From positions 1-64,000 of the forward strand of contig NZ_JACEZS010000028.1 in the NCBI RefSeq assembly GCF_014042365.1: a DNA stretch of 64,000 nucleotides. The letters run 5' to 3'. This stretch comes from Rugamonas fusca. Its GTDB lineage: Bacteria > Pseudomonadota > Gammaproteobacteria > Burkholderiales > Burkholderiaceae_D. The position numbers were made by a program, and so were the translations under genes. The notes below the pieces were generated by a model. The model saw only the letters and a program-made list of their open reading frames with translations, made no database searches and was not told the origin of the DNA. Below are positions 26,940 through 34,945 of this stretch, in pieces; position 1 is the stretch's first letter, and every line of letters starts with the position of its first letter.

Positions 26940-29186
26940 GTGCCAACCAAGAAACCTGAATCCAAAGCGGCTGCAAAGCCCAGCAAAGTGACCGCCAAGT
27001 CTGCGAAAGCGACGGACAAGCCGGAAACGCGCGTCGCCAGCAACCCGCCGGCGGTGAGCCAGACGACGGATGCGGCCACCCTGGCCGCCATCGACACGTC
27101 CGGCTACGTCTTGCCCACGGTGAAAGTGCCGGGCCGGCGCGGTCGCAAGCCCAAGGAATTCCAGCCCGAGAACGATGAAGTGGCGGCCCTGAACGCCGTC
27201 GAGCGGGCCGAGCTGAAAGCGGTGGACAAGGCCAAGGCCAAGGACCGCAAGGCCAAGGAAAAGGCCTTGCTCAAGGATGCGTTCTCGTCGGACACGGAAG
27301 CGACCGAGGAAGAACTGGAACGCCGGCGCCAGAAACTCAAGACCCTGATCAAGTTCGGCAAGGAACGCGGTTTCCTCACCTACGCCGAGATCAACGACCA
27401 TCTGCCCGAGAACATCGTCGATCCGGAAGCGATCGAAGGCATCATCGGCACCTTCAACGACATGGGCATCGCCGTCTACGAGCACGCGCCCGATGCCGAA
27501 ACGCTGCTGCTGTCGGACAACGTGGCCACCGTCACCAGCGACGACGAAGCGGAAGCGGCGGCCGAGGCCGCCCTGTCCACGGTGGATTCCGACTTTGGCC
27601 GCACCACCGACCCGGTGCGCATGTACATGCGCGAAATGGGCTCCGTGGAACTGCTGACCCGCGAAGGCGAGATTGAAATCGCCAAGCGCATCGAGGATGG
27701 CCTGAAGGACATGATCCAGGCCATTTCCGCCTGCCCCGTGACGATCGCCGAGATCATCGCCGCCTCCGAGCGCATCCGCGCCGACGAAATCAAGATCGAC
27801 GAGATCGTCGACGGCCTGGTCGACGAGAACGAGGAAGCGGCCGCTGCCGCGCCGGCCCCGGCCGCCGCCAGCGAGGACGACGAGGACGAGGAAGAGGAAG
27901 AAGAGGAAGAAGAGGAAGAAGAGGAAGAGCCCAGCACATCGGGCGCCGCAGGCTTCTCGGCCGAACAGCTGGAAGCGATGAAGACGACGGCGCTGGAGAA
28001 ATTCGACGTCATCTCGCTGCAGTTCGACAAGATGCGCAAGGCGTTCGAAAAGGATGGCTACAATTCCAAGGCCTACGTGAAGGCGCAGGAAGCCATCTCG
28101 CTGGAACTGCTGGGCATCCGCTTCACGGCCAAGGTGGTGGAAAAGCTGTGCGACACGCTGCGCGGCCAGGTGGACGAAGTGCGCCACATCGAAAAGCAGA
28201 TCCTGGACGTGGCCGTCAACAAATGCGGCATGCCGCGCGCCCACTTCATCAAGGTCTTCCCCGGCAATGAAACGAACCTGGACTGGGTCGATGGCGAAGT
28301 GGCCGCCGGCCACGCTTACAGCGCCATCCTGGGCCGCAACATTCCGACCATCAAGGAACTGCAGCAGCGCCTGATCGACCTGCAGGCGCGCGTCGTGCTG
28401 CCGCTGCCGGACTTGCGCAACATCAACCGCCAGATGGCGGCCGGTGAAATGAAGGCGCGCAAGGCCAAGCGCGAAATGACGGAAGCGAACTTGCGTCTGG
28501 TGATCTCGATCGCCAAGAAATACACCAACCGCGGCCTGCAATTCCTCGACCTGATCCAGGAAGGCAATATCGGCCTGATGAAGGCGGTGGACAAGTTCGA
28601 ATACCGTCGCGGCTACAAGTTCTCGACCTACGCCACGTGGTGGATCCGCCAGGCCATCACCCGTTCGATCGCCGACCAGGCGCGCACCATCCGTATCCCG
28701 GTGCACATGATCGAAACCATCAACAAGATGAACCGCATCTCGCGCCAGATCCTGCAGGAAACGGGCGCCGAGCCGGACCCAGCCACGCTGGCCATCAAGA
28801 TGGAGATGCCCGAGGACAAGATCCGCAAGATCATGAAGATCGCCAAGGAGCCGATCTCGATGGAAACGCCGATCGGCGACGACGACGATTCCCACCTGGG
28901 CGACTTCATCGAGGACAACAACACGCTGGCGCCGTCCGACGCGGCGCTGCACGCCTCGATGCGTGGCGTCGTGAAGGACGTGCTCGACTCGCTGACGCCA
29001 CGCGAAGCGAAAGTGCTGCGCATGCGTTTCGGCATCGAAATGTCGACCGACCACACGCTGGAAGAGGTGGGCAAGCAGTTCGACGTCACGCGTGAGCGCA
29101 TCCGCCAGATTGAAGCCAAGGCGCTGCGCAAGCTGCGCCATCCATCGCGTTCGGACAAGCTCAAGAGCTTCCTCGAAGGTAACTAA
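26940..29186 (+). CDS. rpoD: primary RNA polymerase sigma factor RpoD
   Basis: The housekeeping sigma-70. Order seen in 748 residues: a Lys/Ala-rich N-terminal tail, region 1.1 (LIKFGKERGFLTYAEINDHLP), region 1.2 (DPVRMYMREMG), a non-conserved region with an almost unbroken acidic run at about 310-327, region 2 (FSTYATWWIRQAITRSIADQ), region 3, and region 4.2 helix-turn-helix (TLEEVGKQFDVTRERIRQIE). The start is GTG 26940. It is the last gene of the rpsU-yqeY-dnaG cluster and is followed 105 bp later by the split tRNA gene. Confidence 0.97.
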   Translation: MPTKKPESKAAAKPSKVTAKSAKATDKPETRVASNPPAVSQTTDAATLAAIDTSGYVLPTVKVPGRRGRKPKEFQPENDEVAALNAVERAELKAVDKAKAKDRKAKEKALLKDAFSSDTEATEEELERRRQKLKTLIKFGKERGFLTYAEINDHLPENIVDPEAIEGIIGTFNDMGIAVYEHAPDAETLLLSDNVATVTSDDEAEAAAEAALSTVDSDFGRTTDPVRMYMREMGSVELLTREGEIEIAKRIEDGLKDMIQAISACPVTIAEIIAASERIRADEIKIDEIVDGLVDENEEAAAAAPAPAAASEDDEDEEEEEEEEEEEEEEPSTSGAAGFSAEQLEAMKTTALEKFDVISLQFDKMRKAFEKDGYNSKAYVKAQEAISLELLGIRFTAKVVEKLCDTLRGQVDEVRHIEKQILDVAVNKCGMPRAHFIKVFPGNETNLDWVDGEVAAGHAYSAILGRNIPTIKELQQRLIDLQARVVLPLPDLRNINRQMAAGEMKARKAKREMTEANLRLVISIAKKYTNRGLQFLDLIQEGNIGLMKAVDKFEYRRGYKFSTYATWWIRQAITRSIADQARTIRIPVHMIETINKMNRISRQILQETGAEPDPATLAIKMEMPEDKIRKIMKIAKEPISMETPIGDDDDSHLGDFIEDNNTLAPSDAALHASMRGVVKDVLDSLTPREAKVLRMRFGIEMSTDHTLEEVGKQFDVTRERIRQIEAKALRKLRHPSRSDKLKSFLEGN

Positions 29187-29290
29187 GACTTGACTAGCAT
29201 CCCGGATGCCGCTTATCCTCTCGGGTTCGTTTTGATAACGAACGCGTCAGCGGGTAGCGGCACCGGACCCCAGCGCAACAGCAGCACCCT

Positions 29291-29370
29291 GGGCCTCTAG
29301 CTCATGCCTGGTTAGAGCAGCGGACTCATAATCCATTAAACCGGATTTTGAATTCCAAGGAAGCCCAATA
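29291..29370 (+). pseudogene. tRNA-Ile2(CAU), host 5' half fused to decayed 3' half at attL
   Basis: 29291-29334 is a normal tRNA 5' half: acceptor strand GGGCCTC, D-stem GCTC/GAGC and anticodon loop CTCATAA. The sequence that follows (29335-29370) aligns with the 3' half of the same tRNA (CCGG, TTxxGA, TCC, GGA and GCC blocks recur in order) but the T-stem does not pair, the anticodon stem has a C-A mismatch, the acceptor stem has one mismatch, and CCA is replaced by ATA. It is therefore unlikely to give a working tRNA. The tRNA follows rpoD, as in related genomes. A CAU anticodon also fits elongator Met; the TTGGT variable region favours Ile2. Confidence 0.75.
29325..29334 (+). other. attL core CTCATAATCC
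   Basis: Ten bases identical to 45151-45160, with different sequence on both sides of each copy. It covers the anticodon loop and three stem bases, a known crossover position for tyrosine integrases that target tRNA genes. Confidence 0.75.
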
Positions 29371-29397
29371 GGCATAAGGGTTTCAGCAGTTTTGTAG

Positions 29398-29406
29398 TGT
29401 TATAAT
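29398..29406 (+). promoter_or_regulatory. extended -10 promoter for the replacement tRNA
   Basis: TGTTATAAT is a perfect extended -10 (TGn plus TATAAT); no good -35 lies 17 bp upstream. Initiation would fall near 29413, about 80 bp before the intron-containing tRNA, and within the two repeats thought to bind integrase. Confidence 0.55.
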
Positions 29407-29408
29407 CT

Positions 29409-29429
29409 GCTTACACACCGCTTACACAC
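29409..29429 (+). repeat. two tandem GCTTACACAC repeats (putative integrase arm sites)
   Basis: Copies at 29409-29418 and 29420-29429 are in direct orientation 11 bp apart. Identical decamers occur at 29867-29876 and 45073-45082, inside the left and right ends. Clustering at both ends is the pattern of integrase arm-type sites. Confidence 0.6.
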
Positions 29430-29492
29430 TTTCCAAAAAATGGAAAGCGGAATAGGGGTGCGGAAAGTAGTCGTAAGCAGCAGCAAGTTTAC

Positions 29493-29816
29493 GGGCCTCT
29501 AGCTCATGCTTGGTTAGAGCAGCGGACTCATCAGTAAGGTGACTTTCGTTAGAAATAGCGATTGAAAAATCGGGTTAACTCAGGGAAACCTAAGCTTCTT
29601 CGGAAGTATGGCAATCCTGAACCAAGCCAAAGCTACAGCTTTGGAAGGCGCAGAGACTACTGGAGAGGTTTAGTCCTCTTAATTACCAGCTTGAACGCCC
29701 GACGCCTTAGCAAACTCGATTAGAGTGTTGAAGGCGATGATATAGTCCAGCGAGTAGCGAAAGCTACATAAAGCTGAATCCGTTGGTGCCGTGTTCGACT
29801 CACGGGAGGCCCACCA
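29493..29816 (+). tRNA. element-borne tRNA-Ile2(CAU) interrupted by a group I intron
   Basis: Exon 1 (29493-29531) and exon 2 (29777-29816) join to a 79-nt tRNA with encoded CCA. All stems pair: acceptor GGGCCTC/GAGGCCC, D GCTC/GAGC, anticodon GCGGA/TCCGT, T-stem CCGTG/CACGG with loop TTCGACT. Compared with the host tRNA, one D-loop base differs, two T-stem pairs have changed on both strands, and the terminal G-U pair has become G-C. These compensatory changes indicate selection for function. The CAU anticodon with a TTGGT variable region fits tRNA-Ile2, whose C34 becomes lysidine by TilS and reads AUA. It has its own upstream promoter and downstream terminator. Confidence 0.9.
29532..29776 (+). 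ncRNA. group I intron (Azoarcus tRNA-Ile type, subgroup IC3-like)
   Basis: 245 nt without an ORF, inserted after the T of the anticodon (CAT|AAT), the same place as the classical Azoarcus tRNA-Ile intron. Core elements appear in order: guide GTGA pairing with exon TCAT (G-U at the splice site), P element CAGGGAAACCTAAGC, Q element CCTGAACCAAGCC (P4 TCAGG/CCTGA), R element GCGCAGAGACTA, S element ATATAGTCCAGCG, a GAAA-capped P9 (GTAGCGAAAGCTAC), and a terminal G at 29776. The family is self-splicing with guanosine as cofactor. No homing endonuclease is encoded, so the intron moves only with its host gene unless helped. Confidence 0.93.
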
Positions 29817-29824
29817 GAATGTAT

Positions 29825-29858
29825 GTAAAAAAGGACTGTGAAAGCAGTCCTTTTTTAC
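29825..29858 (+). terminator. intrinsic terminator after the intron-containing tRNA
   Basis: Perfect inverted repeat: an A-run, AGGACTG, a short loop, CAGTCCT and a T-run. It works in either direction, ends the tRNA transcript 9 bp after CCA, and separates it from the integrase gene. Confidence 0.85.
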
Positions 29859-29866
29859 CATCTGCT

Positions 29867-29876
29867 GCTTACACAC
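29867..29876 (+). repeat. GCTTACACAC repeat (third copy)
   Basis: Exact copy of the putative arm site, 37 bp before the integrase start codon, where bound integrase could also repress its own gene. Confidence 0.5.
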
Positions 29877-29912
29877 TTACATTATTGATCTATTTTCGAC
29901 TGCGAAACGGTT

Positions 29913-31301
29913 ATGCCCGAGAAACTCGACACCACGCACGTATTGATGGAGAACGAACTCATCGTCTACCGACGTGAGCGCAGCAACATCTGGCAATGTC
30001 GCTTCAAGGTTGATGGCCTTTGGCAGCGCGCATCAACTAAGGAGCGTGACTTCAAGAAAGCTAAGGCCAAGGCACGCGAGTTGATGATCGAGGCGGAAAT
30101 TCGGAAGCGATCCAATTTGCCGGTCATTACACGCCGCTTCCGCGATGTCGCCAAGCTTGCCATTCAGCGTATGGAGCAAGAGCAGGCCAGCGGCAAGGGC
30201 AAGGTCTCCTACAGCGATTACATCCGCGTTATCCAAGACTATCTCATCCCATTCTTGGGTAATCGAAACATCACCAGCATTGATTACGCTGCGCTGGACG
30301 AGCTGGATGCCTGGCGTATTACGGAGATGGGTAAGGCACCCGCAAACAGCACACTGCTCACGCATAACGCGGCATTGAACCGGGTTTTCGATGAGGCGGT
30401 GATGCGGACGTTCCTGACCGACGCTAATCGTCCAAAGCTTGAAGCAAAAGGTCGGGTCGGAGATCGACGCCCAGCATTCGACCTGAATGAAATTCGTGCT
30501 GTCATCAATAATTTCGACGGCTGGATTGAACGGGCAAAGACGGCCAAGAGCAAAGAAGCTCGCGAAGTGATGCGTGACTATGTGGATATTTTGCTCGACA
30601 CTGGCGCAAGGCCGGGTAAGGAATTGCTCGATCTGAAGTGGAACCAAATTACCTTCGACCCTAGAGATGCCATTCGATCATTAGAACCAGATCGCGGCCT
30701 TGTCGATGGGGTTGCCGCTGGTCTTATTGAATACAACCCATGCTGCGAGATGGTCGTGACAGGCAAGACTGGCACGCGACTAATTTTAGGCATGGAAAAA
30801 ACGATCATGGCACTAGATCGAATCATTCAGCGAAATTATGGTCTTCGGAATCCTATGGTTGACCCATTCAAAGGCATCGCCATTCCAAGCAACAATGACT
30901 ATGTGCTGCGCTTGAAAGACCAAACAGATGTCAGCGAGAGCTTTCAGAAAATGTTTGCGAGCTTCTTGGAAGACCACAACTTGCTGATTGATCCGAAGAC
31001 AAATCAGAAGCGGGTTTTCTACAGCTTGCGACATACCTATGCGACGCTGGCACTGACACACGATAGAGTGCCGATTCATACACTGGCTACACAGATGGGA
31101 ACCAGCGTGACAATGATCGAAAAACACTACAGCCATTTGAAGGTGAAGCACGCGATTGAACAATTGCGCGGCGAAGAAACGACGCGACTGCTTGGCGCTG
31201 GCAGCATCGCCGATGAAAATTACCAATCGAAGAAAGCAACGAAATCGGTAGACAAGACGCCGGCGAAGAAAACGGCATCATCGGCGAAGAAGCTCGGGTA
31301 A
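29913..31301 (+). CDS. tyrosine-type site-specific integrase
   Basis: Presumed enzyme for integration and excision at the tRNA anticodon loop. 462 residues: an arm-binding-like N-terminus (NIWQCRFKVDGLWQRASTKE), a SAM-like core-binding domain (YSDYIRVIQDYLIPFLGNRN, about 90-190) and a catalytic domain with the arginine in DTGARPGKELLDL, the YSLRHTYATLAL box, MGTSVTMIE and nucleophile Tyr in KHYSHL. The His that usually opens box II is Tyr, as in many phage integrases. A Lys/Ala-rich tail follows. Its position next to attL with the gene pointing inward is typical. An internal ATG at 29946 is a possible alternative start. Confidence 0.9.
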   Translation: MPEKLDTTHVLMENELIVYRRERSNIWQCRFKVDGLWQRASTKERDFKKAKAKARELMIEAEIRKRSNLPVITRRFRDVAKLAIQRMEQEQASGKGKVSYSDYIRVIQDYLIPFLGNRNITSIDYAALDELDAWRITEMGKAPANSTLLTHNAALNRVFDEAVMRTFLTDANRPKLEAKGRVGDRRPAFDLNEIRAVINNFDGWIERAKTAKSKEAREVMRDYVDILLDTGARPGKELLDLKWNQITFDPRDAIRSLEPDRGLVDGVAAGLIEYNPCCEMVVTGKTGTRLILGMEKTIMALDRIIQRNYGLRNPMVDPFKGIAIPSNNDYVLRLKDQTDVSESFQKMFASFLEDHNLLIDPKTNQKRVFYSLRHTYATLALTHDRVPIHTLATQMGTSVTMIEKHYSHLKVKHAIEQLRGEETTRLLGAGSIADENYQSKKATKSVDKTPAKKTASSAKKLG

Positions 31302-31328
31302 TATTTTGGTTATACGGGATACTCAAAA

Positions 31329-31535
31329 ATGAAGGGCTCGCCTTTGATGGCACATTACCGCAAATCAGTAAGTAAGCAGGCCTACGCGATCCATAGAATG
31401 TCAGCAGCCCTTGATCGTATGCTTGGCAATGGTGCTAACGACAGCAAGCGTCGTGCTGCGCGCTGGGCTGCGGCTTGGGGTGTAGCCAGTGGCGGTAGAG
31501 TTCCAGAGGGATTCCGATTAAGGAAGCGGCGCTAA
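31329..31535 (+). CDS. small basic protein downstream of integrase
   Basis: 68 residues, strongly basic (ends FRLRKRR), Ala/Arg-rich in the middle (SKRRAARWAAAW). The start may instead be ATG 31347 (MAHYRKSVSK). It follows the integrase by 27 bp and precedes a terminator, so it is probably co-transcribed. Size, charge and position would suit a recombination directionality factor, but no helix-turn-helix is recognisable and I do not assign that role. Confidence 0.5.
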   Translation: MKGSPLMAHYRKSVSKQAYAIHRMSAALDRMLGNGANDSKRRAARWAAAWGVASGGRVPEGFRLRKRR

Positions 31536-31542
31536 CACCGAC

Positions 31543-31570
31543 AAAAAAGCCCGCACGCTGCGGGCTTTGT
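31543..31570. terminator. bidirectional terminator
   Basis: AAAGCCCGCA, three loop bases, TGCGGGCTTT, with an A-run before and T-rich sequence after. It lies between the integrase unit and the convergent DUF6641-like gene. Confidence 0.85.
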
Positions 31571-31587
31571 CTTCAAGGCAGGCATGT

Positions 31588-32022
31588 TCACAACTTAGCT
31601 GGCTTCTTGATTGCTTTCAGCAGCTCATCAACTTCACCGGCCTTGACAGCTTCGATGACCGTCTCGATGGTCGGCACCAGCTTGGCTACTTTGCCAATTT
31701 CAATGACCGTCTTTCCTGGCGACAGTTCCATCGGCACATTGCCGTAGCGGACTTCCAGCAGCAGGTTGTCGGCGTTCCCCGTAAACCACGCCTTGACACG
31801 CTTTTGAACGGTCTCGGTGGTGGTTTCGCCAGTCGCTTTGTTTACCACCTTCTTTTGCTTGTCCGGGCCGACGAAGGGCTTACCTTCAATGAAACAGAGT
31901 GCGAGCGCCTTTTGTTCTTCTAAGCGTTCTAACAGCCGATTGCGGCGCTCGATAATCGGATCGCTGCTTTTGGCCTCTGGTTTCTGAATCAATTTCAGTG
32001 CTGCCAAGATGGATTTGCTCAT
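31588..32022 (-). CDS. DUF6641-like hypothetical protein
   Basis: 144 residues from MSKSILAALKLIQ. A charged helix comes first (RRNRLLERLEEQKALAL), then a short sheet region with RVKAWFTGNADNLLLEVRYGNVPMEL, then PTIETVIEAVKAGEVDELLK. This pattern resembles the DUF6641 family seen on plasmids and islands of proteobacteria; no function is known. ATG 32022 with AGGA just upstream is chosen over a longer frame. It converges on the integrase unit. Confidence 0.6.
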   Translation of the reverse strand: MSKSILAALKLIQKPEAKSSDPIIERRNRLLERLEEQKALALCFIEGKPFVGPDKQKKVVNKATGETTTETVQKRVKAWFTGNADNLLLEVRYGNVPMELSPGKTVIEIGKVAKLVPTIETVIEAVKAGEVDELLKAIKKPAKL

Positions 32023-32469
32023 TTCCTGTACCCCTAAGTGTTGTCTAAGTAACCATATTTTATGGTCGAGCAATACAAAGAGCTACCGGAATCTATCTGA
32101 ATCAAATTGGCTTTTCGCCGTACATGCGTGCTTCATGTTTTCTGTAATGGCCTCTCGCGTTGCTGTCAACCTCGCTGCCGTATCGCGCACGAATTTGCTA
32201 TCGTGCGCGATTACAGTTTTGCTTTGAAAGATGCTACTAAATTGAATAAATAAATGAACGGCGAGCATCCCGCTCGGAATCCACGAGCCTCTCTCGGGAA
32301 AAATGAAAGTGATAAATAGTGAGTGCGTTCCGCACCATCCCTAAGCTAAAAACATCCAAAAAAAAGCCCTGTGCCATAAAAAGTTCAGGGCTTTTGTTTT
32401 TGATAAATAGTTTAGCTGACGATTAAGTCGGCAAAGCCGGGGACGGCTTTCAAACTAAGGGATTGAAAA
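32023..32469. other. AT-rich intergenic region with terminator
   Basis: About 450 bp with no supported gene. At 32362-32395 AAAAGCCCT and AGGGCTTTT arms flanked by A- and T-runs form a bidirectional terminator. Before the next gene a GCCGGGGACGGC repeat can fold, and AAGGGA at 32456-32461 serves as its ribosome site. Confidence 0.5.
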
Positions 32470-33834
32470 ATGATTACTGTAAATGCTGCTGGCTGTGGAA
32501 AAGGTAAAAGTACCAACAACAAGAAATTCATCGCTTCTCATAACGACTCCAATTTTCTCATTATAGTTCCCTCATTGGCGTTGGCGAACGAGTATGCTGA
32601 TACAGGGCTAGTAATTCATAGCGAAAACACCAATAATGTGAAATCTCATATCTATCAAGCTATCGAAGCTAATAGTAGTGTCATCGTCATCACACAAAAG
32701 GCATTCTTGGACTTTGAGAGGAAAACTTTTCTTTGCTCCAATCGCACTATATTACAAGATGAACACCTTGAGCCATTCTATATTTGTAAGTGGAGGATGG
32801 ATAATCACGAGCAATGGCACGATATGTTTGAAATAGGATCAGTTGAAAAAAGTGGATGGTATGGCGTGAATTTGAACATGGCGAGAATTGATCAATATAT
32901 AGCTAGCAAAGACATGCTGGATAATAAACAATTCATGCTGGATTTGATCGCAACGCCACAGAATATCTATACAAATAAACCTACGATTGAATCTGATTCC
33001 ATGTTGTTCCGTGTTATCAGTCCGCATATTTACGAAGGCGCAAATAATATACATATCGCTTGTGCCAACTTCAAGGCGACTCGCCAATATCATTTGTGGA
33101 CAACGGTATTTAATGAGGAATTTAACGTGAAAATTCCATTTGTTCCATATGTTGCGCCTAATTTGACGATACACTTTGCGAGTCAGAAGCGAAATAGCAA
33201 GACTTTCAATCGTTCAAACTCAATTATAAAGGATAACGTCATTTCCTATATAAAATCAAAATGCGACAGCCCCGTCTATGTTGATAATAATGCCTACGAA
33301 ACAGAGTCCGACTGGCAGCGCGTCAATCATAACTGTCACGGCATCAATCAGTTCCGTGACGAAGCGCATATAGCCATATTAAGTGCTATCAACTATGATA
33401 ATTTAGCCACAGCGTTTTTGATTGATGTAGCGGGAATGACTTCTGAGCAAATTCGTTATTCCCTAATAGGAGAAATTGCTCATCAAGTGGTCATGCGTGG
33501 AACACTCCGCAATGACAATCAGAACGAATGCCATGTTTACTTAATGGAGATGGATTTGGCAGCATATTTAACAAGAGATATCTTTTCTCAAAGTAAATAT
33601 GAATTCATTGATGACACAGATCGACCTGAGCGACCTCCCGCACTTACTCCGGCCGAACGGAAAAAGGCCACACTAATAAGAAAGAATTTCCCTGATTACC
33701 GAGAGATGCCTACTGATAATTTAATGAAGGAGAGCATCTGGTCATTTACAAATACCAATGGTAAATATTCCAAGATCTATTTGGAACTCATGGCTGAAAG
33801 ACAGGAATATGAAAAACGAATGGCATCGACTTGA
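32470..33834 (+). CDS. SF2-helicase-like protein of unknown function
   Basis: 454 residues, very AT-rich codons. An N-terminal P-loop (NAAGCGKGKST, about 5-15), a motif Ic-like VIVITQKAFL, a DExH-like box (ILQDEHLEPF, about 98) and a late HQVVMRGTLRND (about 340) that matches the QxxRxxR shape of helicase motif VI together suggest a divergent superfamily 2 ATPase. The two RecA-like lobes are poorly conserved otherwise and I recognise no named family. It stands alone between two terminators, which suggests an independently expressed unit. Replication, transfer or defence are all possible roles. Confidence 0.6.
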   Translation: MITVNAAGCGKGKSTNNKKFIASHNDSNFLIIVPSLALANEYADTGLVIHSENTNNVKSHIYQAIEANSSVIVITQKAFLDFERKTFLCSNRTILQDEHLEPFYICKWRMDNHEQWHDMFEIGSVEKSGWYGVNLNMARIDQYIASKDMLDNKQFMLDLIATPQNIYTNKPTIESDSMLFRVISPHIYEGANNIHIACANFKATRQYHLWTTVFNEEFNVKIPFVPYVAPNLTIHFASQKRNSKTFNRSNSIIKDNVISYIKSKCDSPVYVDNNAYETESDWQRVNHNCHGINQFRDEAHIAILSAINYDNLATAFLIDVAGMTSEQIRYSLIGEIAHQVVMRGTLRNDNQNECHVYLMEMDLAAYLTRDIFSQSKYEFIDDTDRPERPPALTPAERKKATLIRKNFPDYREMPTDNLMKESIWSFTNTNGKYSKIYLELMAERQEYEKRMAST

Positions 33835-33836
33835 GA

Positions 33837-33888
33837 TAAAAAAGTAACGAATAAGCAAACAGCTATATAGTTAAATCGTTACTTTTTT
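33837..33888. terminator. terminator after the helicase-like gene
   Basis: AAAAAAGTAACGA and TCGTTACTTTTTT are perfect arms separated by 26 bp, working in either direction. Confidence 0.75.
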
Positions 33889-34140
33889 ACTTCAATAGTA
33901 TTATGTGGGCGGGTCTGTTCAAGAAACATGATAAAAATATATGAACTGAACCGCTCAAATATGCCTGAGTCAAAAATGCCCTACAGCGCGTTTTCGGAAG
34001 TTTCCGCTACCCATACCAGCCCGGATGCGTAACGACAGCGCGTAGAGCCCTTACGCGCGCTGCTCGGTGCCCAGTAGCAATGAGCGTTTGAGCTAGCGAA
34101 ACGGAACGTCGTTTCGACACGATGTTCCCTTCGCTGTTCT
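33889..34140. other. non-coding region with inverted repeats
   Basis: No gene is supported here. 34036-34062 forms a hairpin (CAGCGCGTA against TACGCGCGCTG with one unpaired base). GAAACGGAACGTCGTTTC near 34100 is a second hairpin. The higher GC content than the neighbouring AT-rich genes is notable. An origin or a structured RNA cannot be ruled in or out. Confidence 0.35.
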
Positions 34141-34878
34141 TCAACCAATAATCAAGCTATCTTGGGTCAAAACAGGTACTACGGGGGACGGCGGCGCAGA
34201 TTGTGGCTGTGATGCCGTCGTAGCTGGCCATTTCGCTACAGTGTCGTTAAGCATGTGGGTAATATTTCGAGCATCGCCGTTACAACGCTCAATGACGGAT
34301 AACAACGCATCATCTGGAATGCCCGAAACGCCGTTGTCGGCTAAAAACTTCGTCGCCATTGGAAGCCACATTTCGGCAGGCGCAGGCTCAAAGGCCAGCA
34401 CGTGGCATCGGCTTAGTATTGCGGCATTGATCCGTTCAATGTGATTTGTCGCCATCACAAAAACCGACTGCTTGTGCTCCATAATTACCTTCAAGTCAGC
34501 TTGAATCGCACTAGGCAACTGATCCAACTCATCAAGAACAAAATAGTGATAATTAACTCCGAACGGCACGAGTTCTGCGCCTCTCATGCTGTCGCGGAGC
34601 TGTTGCGATGTAGTCGCATGACGGCACGTCACAATTTTCATGTAGGACTCGATTGCCTCCGGATTTAAGCGATGCTCCAGGAACAACGGAAGATGCTTCA
34701 GTAAAGCAGATTTTCCGGTGCCGACAGGACCGTAAAGAAGAATGCCGGTCTTGCCGCCGTTTGGAAAGGGAATCGTGCCATCCAAGATCAAACGCAACGT
34801 ATCTGATGTACCCTTATCGCCTATCACGAAGTCATTCAGGCACGTCGGCTGGAACACCATAGGGTTAGTAATTTTCAT
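34141..34878 (-). CDS. AAA+ ATPase resembling a clamp-loader subunit
   Basis: 245 residues. Walker A is GPVGTGKSALLK (about 50), Walker B VLDELDQLP (about 120), sensor 1 ATNH, an arginine-finger-like SRCH, and a C-terminal lid with FLADNGVSGIPDDALLSVIERCNGDARN, all in the order of RFC/T4 gp44-type clamp loaders. GGAGAG lies 8 bp before the ATG. The two genes upstream on the same strand (34946-36766) could share its transcript. It might load a clamp for element replication or act as a regulatory ATPase; there is no clamp gene in the window. Confidence 0.72.
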   Translation of the reverse strand: MKITNPMVFQPTCLNDFVIGDKGTSDTLRLILDGTIPFPNGGKTGILLYGPVGTGKSALLKHLPLFLEHRLNPEAIESYMKIVTCRHATTSQQLRDSMRGAELVPFGVNYHYFVLDELDQLPSAIQADLKVIMEHKQSVFVMATNHIERINAAILSRCHVLAFEPAPAEMWLPMATKFLADNGVSGIPDDALLSVIERCNGDARNITHMLNDTVAKWPATTASQPQSAPPSPVVPVLTQDSLIIG

Positions 34879-34945
34879 TGAGAATCTCTCCGAGACTGTT
34901 CAGCTGGCGGCGCATGACCTGCCGCCAGCATTTGTTCCACAAGGG

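Noticed and set aside
27870..27930. Acidic run in rpoD as an assembly error or insertion
   Set aside because: The frame is kept on both sides and acidic stretches in this non-conserved region are usual for betaproteobacterial RpoD.
26904..29141. 745-residue open frame antisense to rpoD
   Set aside because: Shadow of rpoD; its Phe/Leu run is just the complement of the acidic codon run.
29291..29370. Functional tRNA at attL
   Set aside because: The T-stem does not pair, the anticodon and acceptor stems have mismatches and CCA is missing, so it is listed as a pseudogene.
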